NCBI GenBank assembly: GCA_018820315.1
Contig: JAHJOQ010000001.1
Coordinates: 1 to 39,523, forward strand
Direction of reading: 5' to 3'
DNA length: 39,523 nt
Source of the DNA: Candidatus Zixiibacteriota bacterium
Lineage (GTDB): Bacteria; Zixibacteria; MSB-5A5; JAABVY01; JAHJOQ01
Shown here one piece after another: positions 1-8,175 of the stretch. The notes under the pieces are model-generated. The model was not told the origin of the DNA, did no database searches, and was given only the letters and a program-made list of their open reading frames with translations. Each line of letters starts with the position of its first letter. The stretch's first letter is position 1. Made by a program: the position numbers and the translations under genes.

Positions 1-20
1 ACGCTTCGCTCGCAATGACA
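1..20. repeat. possible edge of a dispersed palindromic repeat
   Basis: The first 20 bases read on the minus strand as TGTCATTGCGAGCGAAGCGT. This resembles the end of a dispersed intergenic repeat seen in many bacterial genomes, with a CATTGCGAG core followed by GCGAAGCG. Only the edge lies in the window, so the call is by resemblance. From here to position 215 I see no gene; the open frame across 46-276 runs through a terminator and has no ribosome binding site. Confidence 0.3.
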
Positions 21-215
21 TCATTTAGGGTTTTTCAACAAGTCCTTGCATCGGTATGACAGCGCTACGTACAGTCTTTATCATAACATGAACATGTGGG
101 CGGCAGATCCTTCGGGAGTCATGAGGCCTGTCCACATCTGCCCGATCACACAGCGCTGGGGCACATTTGAACATGTGCCGCCCGCGGGCGTGCATGCATT
201 GACATACGCAATAAT

Positions 216-248
216 AAAGCCCGCCTGCTCCCCGCAGACGGGCTTTTT
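216..248 (-). terminator. intrinsic terminator, probably bidirectional
   Basis: AAAGCCCG (216-223) pairs with CGGGCTTT (239-246). An inner CTGC/GCAG stem (225-228 with 234-237) extends it across one C/A mismatch to give a tall hairpin. On the plus strand a run of five T closes it. On the minus strand it is followed by TTTATTATT, so it can end the minus-strand PEP-CTERM gene whose stop codon lies about 40 bases away. Confidence 0.8.
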
Positions 249-283
249 GCTACCCTTCGTCTCGCTCTTCTCTTAAGGGTTCT

Positions 284-1051
284 CTATGCTCTTTTCCTGC
301 GAATCAAACCGGCTCCGACAAGGCCTGCGCCGAGCAGAATCAGCGTGGTCGGCTCAGGTATCGGATCCATCGGGAAAGTCTTCTCGATAAGGTCATTGCC
401 GCATTCGAGTGTGTTGTGCAACGTTACCGATTCATACATGCCGGTGTCGTAGTTCAGCAGTGCTTTGGCGATTCTGAACTCCCAGATGTACGTGTCGCCG
501 CTCGCCCCGTCCGGCGGTGTGAGAGGATTCGGCTCAAGATCAGCTTCAAACGAAAGCATCATATCGATGCGGCCGAGGTTTTCACCCGTGCCTATTGAAT
601 ATGCGCCCACCTGCTGGACTATGGTACTCCTGCTGCCGTAACCGCCCGGTCGTTCAGGGATGTAATTCCAGGTCTCGACATCGATAAGATTGCCGGTTGA
701 AACATCAACAGCATATGAGTGTTTCTCGCCGTTGAACCCGAAGAACAAATCTCCGGAATTGAATGCTCCAAAATCATTCGACATGGCGACTTCGCCAAAT
801 GAGGATGTCAGTCCGACATAGAGGTACATCTCGTCTTCTGCGCAGAAGGCTCCTTCAAGATCGAACTTCTCTCCACCCTCGTTATTTGTTCCGGGAGAGG
901 GGAGGTAACCGATGTTCGGGTAATCGATTGGGCTGGTGTTATTGTTCTCGTCAAATACAGAGCTGCCAAAATCGAAGTAAGTCCAGCTAAAGCCAAAAGC
1001 AGGCGCTGAAATTACCAGAGTCAGGCACATTACTAAGAGCAAATTTTTCAT
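284..1051 (-). CDS. PEP-CTERM-anchored exported protein
   Basis: This exported protein of 255 residues has a signal peptide at the N-terminus (MKNLLLVMCLTLVISAPAFG). At the C-terminus it has a textbook PEP-CTERM tail: IPEPTTLILLGAG, a hydrophobic stretch, then RRKRA. In known systems this tail is recognised by exosortase, which cleaves it during export to the surface or matrix. The middle (residues about 20-225) is rich in aromatic and acidic residues with beta-type patterning, and I recognise no domain. The start is set by GGAGG nine bases upstream of the ATG; a longer open frame extends 36 codons further but lacks a ribosome site and does not begin with a signal peptide. No exosortase is visible here. 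It is a single-gene unit ending at the nearby terminator. Confidence 0.85.
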   Translation of the reverse strand: MKNLLLVMCLTLVISAPAFGFSWTYFDFGSSVFDENNNTSPIDYPNIGYLPSPGTNNEGGEKFDLEGAFCAEDEMYLYVGLTSSFGEVAMSNDFGAFNSGDLFFGFNGEKHSYAVDVSTGNLIDVETWNYIPERPGGYGSRSTIVQQVGAYSIGTGENLGRIDMMLSFEADLEPNPLTPPDGASGDTYIWEFRIAKALLNYDTGMYESVTLHNTLECGNDLIEKTFPMDPIPEPTTLILLGAGLVGAGLIRRKRA

Positions 1052-1283
1052 AGGATTTTGCCTCCGTTCAGCCAGAAGGTTTTCGTATCTTTGCTGATAA
1101 TAAGAGCAATTATCGTACCAATCCGACGATGTATATGCATTGCTAATATGATGTATCACAAGACAATAGATGGCATAAGATAATGCGATCGTTTAATTCA
1201 CTCTTGAGGATGCACTTGTATGCAACATATGTGAAGCAGCAGAATCGTGTGTGGTTACTCGATCTGAAATCGAGGGCAGTGAA

Positions 1284-1308
1284 AAGCCCTCTCAAAGCGA
1301 GAGGGCTT
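1284..1308 (-). terminator. intrinsic terminator of the minus-strand lipoprotein operon
   Basis: A perfect 10-bp stem AAGCCCTCTC/GAGAGGGCTT encloses a 5-base loop. Read on the minus strand it is followed by TTTTC, and it sits 28 bases after the stop codon of the secreted protein upstream. The rest of 1052-1335 holds no gene that I can support. Confidence 0.8.
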
Positions 1309-1335
1309 ATAAAAGCTCACTATCATGGTCTCGTA

Positions 1336-1890
1336 TTAATCGTCATCAGCACTGGCTCGCTCAAACGAGAAGGCTGGTTTCACACTCCTTTTGGCGTCAA
1401 TCATAGTGCCCATGATGTGATTTGCTGGCTGGATAAATGTGCTGTCGACAGTTATGCTGGCAGTTGTGACACCTTTGTCACCGGAAATAAAATGCCTGGC
1501 AATTACGCCGGAACCCTTCTGAAGTTCGTAGGCTTCAGGTCCGACAGAGCCGATTAGGCCGATATTCAGCTTAAGTCCCTTACCGGTGTTGGTGAAAGCG
1601 GTGTCTTCGTGCGGAATCTTGACTGCGAAATTCTCGACGCGAGAACCAGCGAACGAGGTCGAATCATAGGTCAGTTTGCCTTTGTCAGATACGATCAACA
1701 GAGGGAAGACCATTCCGAACAGCGGCTCGTCGTTGGTATAATTGACTACTACTTCCCAGTGATTCGGCTTCGCTGTTTCTTTGAGGACGATCTTGCACTC
1801 GTCCACCTTGCCGACAGGGTCACTTTGCGCAACGCTGAAGCCGACAAAAAGAAATACGGCAAGCAGTGCTAACAGGATGTTTCTTTTCAC
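1336..1890 (-). CDS. secreted protein of unknown function
   Basis: This 184-residue protein has a clear signal peptide (MKRNILLALLAVFLFVGFSVAQ, initiated by GTG). I chose the GTG at 1890 because AAAGGAG lies six bases upstream; the earlier in-frame ATG overlaps that ribosome site. The mature part alternates short hydrophobic strands and glycine turns and contains a conserved-looking region around FGMVFPLLIVSDKG. This would fit a beta-sandwich of the cohesin-like or adhesion type, but I cannot name a family. It lies 33 bases downstream of the TPR lipoprotein gene on the same strand and is followed by a terminator, so the two probably form an operon. The C-terminus ends in an acidic SADDD tail. 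Confidence 0.75.
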   Translation of the reverse strand: MKRNILLALLAVFLFVGFSVAQSDPVGKVDECKIVLKETAKPNHWEVVVNYTNDEPLFGMVFPLLIVSDKGKLTYDSTSFAGSRVENFAVKIPHEDTAFTNTGKGLKLNIGLIGSVGPEAYELQKGSGVIARHFISGDKGVTTASITVDSTFIQPANHIMGTMIDAKRSVKPAFSFERASADDD

Positions 1891-1923
1891 GTGCAACTCC
1901 TTTAACATTTATGTCTTGAAACT

Positions 1924-3432
1924 CTAATTACTTAGATGTTTCCTCGCTTCTTCTGTGATCGGCAAATCTGGATACAACTTCAACTGAAGCTCGTAACTCT
2001 GGCGGGCTTTTGGAGGGTCAAACAGCTTTTCACGATAAATATCACCCGCTTTAACCAGCGCATCCGCCGAAACCTCCGAGTTCGGATAATCAGTCTGCAT
2101 CCGCTGAAGCTCCGTGGCTACTTCATTCCAGCGCTCGAGGTCATAATAAATATTGACCAGATTCCCCTGTGCTGTCAGGCCGAAGTAAGTTCCTGTGCTC
2201 TTGTCTCTCATTGCAGTGAGATAGTCGATAGCCTTATCATACCATTCCCTTGCGAGATCATCCTGGCCGTTCTGTTTCAGATAGGGGGGAAGGTACCGAT
2301 ACGCCTCAATGGACTCTTTGCTATCAGGGTGGTTTGTAATAAGCCATTGGTACTCACTGTAGGCGCGATTGAAATCGCCCGCCCGGTCGAATGTCCGCGC
2401 CAGAATCTGTTGTGCCTCAGACTGCAGAGCTGAGTATTTCACAAACCTGTCCTTTATGACTGCGATGTGCTTCCTGCACTCGATGAAGTTGCCTTCATCG
2501 AACTGCAATTTTGCCAACTGGATAAAGGCCTTCGGATGCAGAAGAGTATCCGCCTGATCATTCGCGACAGTCTCAAACCTTCGTCGAGCTTCCGCGGTAT
2601 CGCTCAGATACGAGGCATACAGATCGCCAATCAGCAACTGCGCGCTGCCGAAGATTTCTCCAGTCGTGTCTGTCACGCTCTCCAGCAGCGTGATAGCTTC
2701 ATTCGGCTTATTTCGCAAAACGTAAGTGTCAGCGAGGTAACGTACGGTTGTGAACCCGAGAGGTGATATCTTATACTGGTCGATGATTCGCTTGTAATAC
2801 TCCTCGGCATAATCAAGGAAATACTCGGTCCGTTCGAGATTCTCCATGCTTTTGTGCAGGCCGGCCAATCTCACGGGCAACTCAAGAATGTCTGTATTTG
2901 GCTGCAGATTCATATCTGATGGTGGGTAGAATTCATCCAGAAGCCTGAGATAAGCTTCCTCGGCAGCCTTCAAATTTCCTGCATCCTCTTCAAGTCTGCC
3001 GAGCCTCAGTAGTGCGACGGCCTTGAATTCGCGGTTCTGAGGGAAACGATTCGCGTACCCAGCCAGTACCTCCCTGGTCTTCTCGATATTGTCGCTCATT
3101 TGGTACAGTTTGGCTGTCTGGAGGAGGCTCTTGCCTGCAAGGAAAGCAACCTTACTCTCGTTTTCAGTGAGACTATCTTTCTCATTCAGCCCGGAAAAGC
3201 TATCCTCATAGGTATCTACGACCGTCTGGTATGCCTTGATTATCTCGGAGTAGTCAGCCTCTGTGGCTAGTTCCGGTTTTATGCCGAGTTTCTTCTTCTC
3301 CAGCTTCTCGGCATCGTAATAGAGACGTTCTACTTTGAACATATCCTGGTCGCCGATGTCATCGCAGGAGGTTATCAGAACTATGATGGCCAGCGAGGCA
3401 AGAATAATGGATTGTCGGCATAACTGCTTCAT
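1924..3432 (-). CDS. TPR-repeat outer-membrane-type lipoprotein
   Basis: This 502-residue lipoprotein has the signal peptide MKQLCRQSIILASLAIIVLITSC, with a lipobox ending at Cys23. The rest is almost entirely helical TPR-type repeats (for example NEAITLLESV, RRRFETVANDQAD, AYSEYQWLITNHPDSKE, ARQSYELQLKLYPDLP). This is the arrangement of BamD/YbgF-like scaffolds that sit at the inner face of the outer membrane and gather protein partners. No catalytic motif is visible, so the partner is unknown. GGAG lies nine bases upstream of the ATG. It is the first gene of a two-gene minus-strand unit with the secreted protein at 1336-1890. Confidence 0.85.
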   Translation of the reverse strand: MKQLCRQSIILASLAIIVLITSCDDIGDQDMFKVERLYYDAEKLEKKKLGIKPELATEADYSEIIKAYQTVVDTYEDSFSGLNEKDSLTENESKVAFLAGKSLLQTAKLYQMSDNIEKTREVLAGYANRFPQNREFKAVALLRLGRLEEDAGNLKAAEEAYLRLLDEFYPPSDMNLQPNTDILELPVRLAGLHKSMENLERTEYFLDYAEEYYKRIIDQYKISPLGFTTVRYLADTYVLRNKPNEAITLLESVTDTTGEIFGSAQLLIGDLYASYLSDTAEARRRFETVANDQADTLLHPKAFIQLAKLQFDEGNFIECRKHIAVIKDRFVKYSALQSEAQQILARTFDRAGDFNRAYSEYQWLITNHPDSKESIEAYRYLPPYLKQNGQDDLAREWYDKAIDYLTAMRDKSTGTYFGLTAQGNLVNIYYDLERWNEVATELQRMQTDYPNSEVSADALVKAGDIYREKLFDPPKARQSYELQLKLYPDLPITEEARKHLSN

Positions 3433-3484
3433 GTATCAGAACTCCGTAAATTAGTTAGACCGAAAATATATAAATAACAGATAC

Positions 3485-3516
3485 ATTATACAATTCTTTT
3501 CTTCAACTACTCTCAA
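3485..3516 (-). promoter_or_regulatory. candidate promoter for the TPR lipoprotein operon
   Basis: On the minus strand a perfect TATAAT (-10, at 3485-3490) is preceded by TTGAGA (3511-3516). The spacing is 20 bases, longer than ideal, so the -10 element carries most of the support. It lies about 55 bases upstream of the start codon in an AT-rich stretch. Confidence 0.4.
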
Positions 3517-3634
3517 ATTTTGAATGCACTGTCCACCCACTACTTACCATCGGCGATTCGAGTAGTTCCCAGGTCGCGGTGCGTGTGAGGAAGCAATCAA
3601 AGGGCAGTTAGGGGGAAGTCGCAGAAAAAAACAC

Positions 3635-3661
3635 TTGTGCAAAAGGGCTAATCGTTATAGA
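3635..3661 (+). promoter_or_regulatory. candidate promoter of tRNA-Ala
   Basis: TTGTGC and TATAGA are separated by 15 bases, with the -10 about 19 bases before the tRNA. The spacing is short, so this is tentative. The rest of 3433-3680 contains no gene I can support. Confidence 0.35.
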
Positions 3662-3680
3662 TTTAGCGCGCTCTAATTGT

Positions 3681-3753
3681 GGGGATGTAGCTCAGTTGGG
3701 AGAGCGGCGGCTTTGCAAGCCGTAGGCCGAGGGTTCGAATCCCTTCATCTCCA
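3681..3753 (+). tRNA. tRNA-Ala (anticodon TGC)
   Basis: A full cloverleaf is visible. The acceptor stem is GGGGATG/CATCTCC, the D arm GCTC/GAGC, and the anticodon stem GCGGC/GCCGT with loop TTTGCAA (anticodon TGC). The T arm is GAGGG TTCGAAT CCCTT and the discriminator base is A73. CCA is not encoded (the next bases are CTTTTT), so it must be added after transcription. The five T just after the gene may help end transcription. Confidence 0.97.
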
Positions 3754-3878
3754 CTTTTTATGTTAGCACTGACACTATCCGGGGGCACACGTACCGCTTG
3801 CATCTAAAGCCATCCCCCGTAGTCTTATAGGGGCTCTATACCAGTTGTGATTCTTTTCGCAATCACCCCTCATAAGAC

Positions 3879-3907
3879 TTGACAGCGAGGCAAGCAGCGA
3901 TTATCTT
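3879..3907 (+). promoter_or_regulatory. sigma70-type promoter of energy module A
   Basis: TTGACA (3879-3884) and TATCTT (3902-3907) are separated by exactly 17 bases. It lies about 350 bases upstream of the first module A gene, giving a long leader. The second module has a similarly placed promoter. Confidence 0.6.
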
Positions 3908-4254
3908 TCCTGCTGAGAATAGAGTAGGAGGATATTTACGGGGCCGTCTGATCCGCATTGTTATAGTGCGGATTGCATTATTCGGTCCGATTCAGTCATG
4001 GCTGCCTGTTCAATCCAGGGGTGGTTGTGTGCTGAAAATGCCACATGGCAAAATCGCTAGGACGTATTTCGATGTCTGGGGCTGAGTGTCTGAATTACTC
4101 ACAGGGTGTGCTATCTTGTGATGTTCGAATCCGATGCAGGTGCATAGTGTCTCGACATGTATTGCAGTATGAGACGCTTCGTAGTCGTCTTCTGATATCG
4201 AGTCCGCGGATACGTCCAGGCATAGCCTATTGACAGTGGAATTGGAGGAAGTGA
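3908..4254 (+). other. long untranslated leader of module A
   Basis: There is no credible gene in this stretch. Short open frames on both strands lack ribosome sites and recognisable sequence. It contains a small hairpin, ATCCGCA (3951-3957) with TGCGGAT (3967-3973). Just before the channel gene it ends in GGAGGAAGTGA. A leader this long could carry regulation, but no known riboswitch was recognised. Confidence 0.4.
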
Positions 4255-5352
4255 ATGGTTGTGCATCCTAACAACAATGCTGAAAACAGCAACAATGGTA
4301 ATCATGCAGAGAAGAGCGAATTGGGGAGACCGTACCGATTCATAATTGTCATCGTGCTGCCAGTAATATTGGCGTATTTCTTCATTGTCTTCTTCCCCAT
4401 TCCCAAGATAGCTATCGATTCTGAAACGCCGACTGACAGTCTGAACCTGAAGAGCTTGCCGCTTAATGCTGACGAACAGGCACAACTCAATGGTTCTTCC
4501 CCTATGTCGGGATCTTCTGAGTCCACACAGCCGGCCGGAGAAAGCCAGACGTTCATCCAAGGCGGCAATGAGAAGGCCCAGAAGACCGAAAGCGTTGGGG
4601 AGCGCCTTGCAATGGAACAGGATCCGCGTGGTTTGCAGATTTCCTACTGGGCAGCGGACTATTATGCGAAGGTTGTCTTCTGGGTTTACTATGGACTGAT
4701 GATGATGAGCCTGATGCTTTTGGCCAGAATCGTCCTGTTTATCCTCGATATCCGCAGATTCCGGTTCTTCTTCCCCAAAAAGGAGGATATGAAAACACTG
4801 GAGGCAGACCTTGCGGCTCTCCCCAAAGACAAACGCTGGGATAAGTTGGAGGAGAAAGCAGGTGAAGCTGTTCCAGTCGGAATATGTTCAAGAATATTGC
4901 AGAAGCTCGGAATGAGGTCGAGGAACCTCACTCTCGAATCGACATCACATTTCTGGAGTATACTTAAGGGTCTTGTTACAAGTGATGTTCTCAAAAAGAA
5001 CAAGAACAACGATTATTATTCTGCCTACGTGGTGAGTGCTGTGAACACAGTCTGGAGAGAAATCCAACCGGCCAAGATTCTGGAATCGATAATGCAGGCA
5101 TCTCCGGCAGTCGGCTTCTTTGGAACGCTGATCGGGCTTCTCTTCATATTTACCAGAAGCGAAGGTGCAGGCGCCAATCTGGCCGGAACCCCCGAGTTTG
5201 CAGTCGGCTTGAGAGTTGCAATCATCACGAGTCTCTGGGGATTGTTCAATCTCGGGCTGGCCGTACTGATCCGGTTTGGATCAGGCTACCTTGGCAACTG
5301 GTATTCATCTAAGATGGTCGCAAAGGCGAAGCGTCTGTGGTTGATGCTGTGA
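4255..5352 (+). CDS. MotA/TolQ/ExbB-family proton-channel protein, module A
   Basis: This 365-residue inner-membrane protein matches the MotA/TolQ/ExbB channel family in its last two TM helices: ASPAVGFFGTLIGLLFIF (about 282-299) and GLRVAIITSLWGLFNLGLAV (about 318-337). In TolQ/ExbB these form the ion-conducting pentamer with ExbD/TolR. Two more helices are predicted at about 29-50 and 139-164. An 85-residue Ser/Gln/Glu-rich periplasmic loop separates them, and a cytoplasmic domain of about 115 residues follows. The extra N-terminal helix and the loop are unlike standard three-TM TolQ/ExbB. GGAGG lies seven bases before the ATG. It is followed by ExbD-like and TonB-like genes and has a close paralog at 9872. 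The driving ion and the output are unknown. Confidence 0.85.
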   Translation: MVVHPNNNAENSNNGNHAEKSELGRPYRFIIVIVLPVILAYFFIVFFPIPKIAIDSETPTDSLNLKSLPLNADEQAQLNGSSPMSGSSESTQPAGESQTFIQGGNEKAQKTESVGERLAMEQDPRGLQISYWAADYYAKVVFWVYYGLMMMSLMLLARIVLFILDIRRFRFFFPKKEDMKTLEADLAALPKDKRWDKLEEKAGEAVPVGICSRILQKLGMRSRNLTLESTSHFWSILKGLVTSDVLKKNKNNDYYSAYVVSAVNTVWREIQPAKILESIMQASPAVGFFGTLIGLLFIFTRSEGAGANLAGTPEFAVGLRVAIITSLWGLFNLGLAVLIRFGSGYLGNWYSSKMVAKAKRLWLML

Positions 5353-5378
5353 TGTAAATGCAGATGAGGATATGACCA

Positions 5379-5867
5379 ATGCGTGTTGAAGATGATGATT
5401 TCTCGCTCGGTAATTTCGCTATGGGTGCAGCGGATGTTGCATTCATATTGCTCTTTGTTTTCCTGTTTCTCGCGGGGGCAAATGAGACCTACGATCTTGT
5501 CCGAGTTCCATACAAGACTGAAGACGCGAATGTTGATAAGCTTGACACTATCCTATTCCATATTTCCGTGCAGATCGACTCCGGGGAAATCGAGAGAAGT
5601 AGAATGCAAATCAACTTTAGGGGAGATCCTCAGGATTCAACAACTTGGTTTTTTCCGAATAAGAATCTTGGGTCTCCGACCTTTCACTCAGCGTTAGCAG
5701 ATACAATAGAGTCATTCGTAGAGCTAAATCCGACACCTCCGGAGGACACACTTCGAATCGCTATCTTTAGCGATGTGACGTCGCGATATGGCTTCGTTGC
5801 TGCCGTTCTTGCTGCGTGCAAGATGAAATCATACGACTGTTACTTGGTTTTCAAGACGGAAGATTGA
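5379..5867 (+). CDS. ExbD/TolR-like protein, module A
   Basis: This 162-residue protein has the ExbD/TolR layout: a short acidic cytoplasmic N-terminus, one TM helix (about 17-35, AADVAFILLFVFLFLAG) with a conserved Asp at residue 19, and a periplasmic domain. The Asp is at the place of the essential TM aspartate of ExbD/TolR/MotB. The C-terminal block RYGFVAAVLAACKMKSYDCY corresponds in pattern to the YGxVVxVMDAAKxAG region of ExbD. Overall similarity to classic ExbD is low; the call rests on topology, the Asp and the neighbours. It starts 26 bases after the channel gene and has a paralog at 10848 with the Asp at the same residue number. Confidence 0.8.
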   Translation: MRVEDDDFSLGNFAMGAADVAFILLFVFLFLAGANETYDLVRVPYKTEDANVDKLDTILFHISVQIDSGEIERSRMQINFRGDPQDSTTWFFPNKNLGSPTFHSALADTIESFVELNPTPPEDTLRIAIFSDVTSRYGFVAAVLAACKMKSYDCYLVFKTED

Positions 5868-5912
5868 CCCGCTCATTTGCAATTGCAGCGGACTCATTCA
5901 TGAGGTTCTGAC

Positions 5913-6965
5913 ATGAGGACTTTACCGGGCCCCACAACAGATCTGAAGCTTGAAGCCGTACTGGAAAGCGTGTCTTCAAGCACGGTTGTTGCACCTGATG
6001 CAAGAACCGATTCAGTACCATCGGTTGTGGCTGCGCTTCTAAGTCTGTTACTTGTGTTTGTGTTCTTACTTCTAATGCCCGACCATGAGCCCGACCGCGC
6101 GCAGCAGCAGGTGCATCGCCTAACTGACGCATATGTGTACGAGGTGACTCCCGTGGAGCCACCAGAAGTGCACGTAAATAAGGTAAAGGTTCCAAAAGTG
6201 AAGCCGCAAATTGCGGATCCCATGGAGGATCCAAAGATGATCGTCCCCAATGATCCGCTTGTCCTTAATCGACCGAAGGAGTTGGAACCAGTAGTAGTAG
6301 TTGATGATCCAGATGTCGAGAAGATATACAAGGATGTGCCGGTATTTGCCAGAAGTGATGACCTCCCATACCAGAGACCCCCAAAGGATGAAGTGATTCT
6401 GCCTCCTGTGGACTCTCTGATTCACCCGCCTAGTGGGAATGGGGATATTGATGATATCGGACCTCCCCGAGGTCCTAAGCACGACACCGACCCTGTCCTC
6501 GTCGTGGAAGAAGATGATATTATATATATTCTGGAAGAAAATTCACTACCATCGATACCTCCTGTTGACGACACCGTACCGACTAGAGGTGGACTTGACG
6601 AGCTTGTCGAGCCGCCATATGACCCTGCCTGTTTTGCTATTGTCAACATATATTTGAGGAACTGCGTGATTGATCTCTTCACGAACAGGATAGATTCGTA
6701 TGAGCGCTCGATATTCGGCAATGGGAGAATCACTGTTTCAGCTGTCAATTCTGACAGTATGCGAATTGTAGTAAGGATTGGAAGCGATCAAGTCACAGTG
6801 AATACCTCTAAGTCGGGGGCAGAAGACCTGAGCGATCCGAATTTCATTGTGCCAGAGCCAGTCCCCAGTACAAGGGAGGCGTACACCGAAGCGCTCATGT
6901 TGTCCGCAAAAGGGCTATGTGAGATGTTGGGAGATGAGAACTGTTTGAATGAATTGGAATTGTAA
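5913..6965 (+). CDS. TonB-like periplasm-spanning protein, module A
   Basis: This 350-residue protein has the TonB/TolA plan: a cytoplasmic N-terminus, a single TM helix (about 36-55), then a long Pro/Val/Asp-rich periplasmic stretch (about 60-235, with PEVHVNKVKVPKVKP-type repeats). A compact C-terminal domain (about 238-350) follows. That domain is not recognisable as the TonB or TolA fold. Its marks are YLRNCVIDLF (Cys251) and LCEMLGDENCLN (Cys336, Cys344), which are shared with the module B paralog at 11412. The three shared cysteines in an oxidising compartment could form disulfides or bind a cofactor. GAGG lies seven bases before the ATG. It probably couples the channel to an outer-membrane or cell-wall partner (inference). 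Confidence 0.7.
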   Translation: MRTLPGPTTDLKLEAVLESVSSSTVVAPDARTDSVPSVVAALLSLLLVFVFLLLMPDHEPDRAQQQVHRLTDAYVYEVTPVEPPEVHVNKVKVPKVKPQIADPMEDPKMIVPNDPLVLNRPKELEPVVVVDDPDVEKIYKDVPVFARSDDLPYQRPPKDEVILPPVDSLIHPPSGNGDIDDIGPPRGPKHDTDPVLVVEEDDIIYILEENSLPSIPPVDDTVPTRGGLDELVEPPYDPACFAIVNIYLRNCVIDLFTNRIDSYERSIFGNGRITVSAVNSDSMRIVVRIGSDQVTVNTSKSGAEDLSDPNFIVPEPVPSTREAYTEALMLSAKGLCEMLGDENCLNELEL

Positions 6966-6980
6966 AGGAAGGTGAGAAAG

Positions 6981-8162
6981 ATGCAATTGAGAAAGCAGCA
7001 GAGACCGAAAGCGACGATTCTCGTCATCGCGTTGTTACTCAGTACTCTTGTCACTGCACATTTGCAGGCGAAAACGGATGGTGCGGACGATGATATCAGC
7101 ATGGGGCTCTTCTTCGCCCACTGGGGGGTCCCCGATATGCAGCAGTTGGTAGAAATGAGGCAGCAATGGCGTATGGAGCAGGACACAAGCACGGTCAAGA
7201 ACCTAAGCGTCCTGGCGACATTTAATCTGAATGAGGCTGACTTTCTGATTTCATTGAACAAACAGATGGTGTTGCCGAGCAGCGACAGGAACTTAGATGG
7301 ATTGCATGCCGTAATGCTCCAACTCTATGGGCGACTAGTTGATGAAATGTATCAGCATGAAGCTGATGAAGTCGCAACCTCGAATGTGCCATATTATGTG
7401 CGACAGTCAGTGCGTGATTTGATCCTAGCTTCCGCATTGCTGGGGAATTTCAACGCTCCCGCGCCCCTTCTCGATTGCTTGATGAGGCGGGCTATTGATT
7501 TCTCGGTATTTGACACGACGAGCGGCTTTCTTGCTACGGTCAGAGATGTTCTTGGTCCCGAATTCCCGAATGTTCATGGTGCATCGAATCTCATTGCCGC
7601 GATATACACGAATGCCGAGATTGGGAAACTCCAAGACGGCTCCCCAGAAAGGCAACTGTGCCTCGAGGCGTGCAAGCAATCTGCAGAAGCTGCGGTGGCG
7701 TACCTCAGCAGTGATTATTGTTCTTCAATAGCTCATTTTCTATTAGCTAAGAGACTAGCTAATGATCAAAAGGACTTGGCATGGGGGCACTTTCTCGAAA
7801 GCATTGATCTCAGCAGTGATTCGAGCGATGTGAAAGCATTGTCGCTCGCGCCGTTCTTCCACAAAGACGTATATGTACAGGAAGCGGTTGCTTTTACATC
7901 AACCTATTTCAAGTATCTCTTTGAAGATCGTCGTTATTTGGAGATCGCAACATGTGCTAAGAGGTTGCTCGGCTGCAAGTCTGGAGATAACAAGTTTCAG
8001 CAGCGCATCAGCCAAAGGTCGATTGACTGGCTGAAGAAGTCGATGCGAGTTCTCTATGACGAGGAGAGATTTCAGTTGTATAATCAGCTCGACGAGGAGC
8101 TGCAGCATTTCCATGAACTCTATAACCCGGCAACTAATGTCATCGTCGACGAACAGCAATGA
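6981..8162 (+). CDS. exported helical (TPR-like) protein, module A
   Basis: This protein has about 393 residues and a signal peptide (a basic start, then ATILVIALLLSTLVTAHLQA). The mature part is nearly all helical with repeat-like helix pairs (for example AVAYLSSDYCSSIAHFLLAK and YFKYLFEDRRYLEIATCAKR), suggesting a TPR-like solenoid. No enzyme motif is visible. I start at the ATG at 6981, which has AAGGAAGG eight bases upstream; a GTG nine bases earlier falls inside the ribosome site. It begins 15 bases after the TonB-like gene and ends 13 bases before the next exported protein, so all five module A genes look co-transcribed. Module B has no counterpart. Confidence 0.65.
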   Translation: MQLRKQQRPKATILVIALLLSTLVTAHLQAKTDGADDDISMGLFFAHWGVPDMQQLVEMRQQWRMEQDTSTVKNLSVLATFNLNEADFLISLNKQMVLPSSDRNLDGLHAVMLQLYGRLVDEMYQHEADEVATSNVPYYVRQSVRDLILASALLGNFNAPAPLLDCLMRRAIDFSVFDTTSGFLATVRDVLGPEFPNVHGASNLIAAIYTNAEIGKLQDGSPERQLCLEACKQSAEAAVAYLSSDYCSSIAHFLLAKRLANDQKDLAWGHFLESIDLSSDSSDVKALSLAPFFHKDVYVQEAVAFTSTYFKYLFEDRRYLEIATCAKRLLGCKSGDNKFQQRISQRSIDWLKKSMRVLYDEERFQLYNQLDEELQHFHELYNPATNVIVDEQQ

Positions 8163-8175
8163 TTTGGAGGGTAAC

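Noticed and set aside
46-276. Open frame of 76 codons at the window start
   Set aside because: It runs through the terminator at 216-248, lacks a ribosome site and resembles no protein.
1183-1557. Plus-strand frame antisense to the secreted protein
   Set aside because: It covers the terminator and the opposite strand of a better supported gene, so it is a shadow frame.
3681-3753. tRNA-Ala as the attachment site of the phage cluster
   Set aside because: The cluster lies more than 22 kb away and no copy of the tRNA 3' end was seen at its borders.
4255-5867. Zorya anti-phage system (ZorA/ZorB)
   Set aside because: The channel lacks the long cytoplasmic coiled-coil tail of ZorA. The partner lacks a peptidoglycan-binding OmpA domain as in ZorB, and no helicase or nuclease follows.
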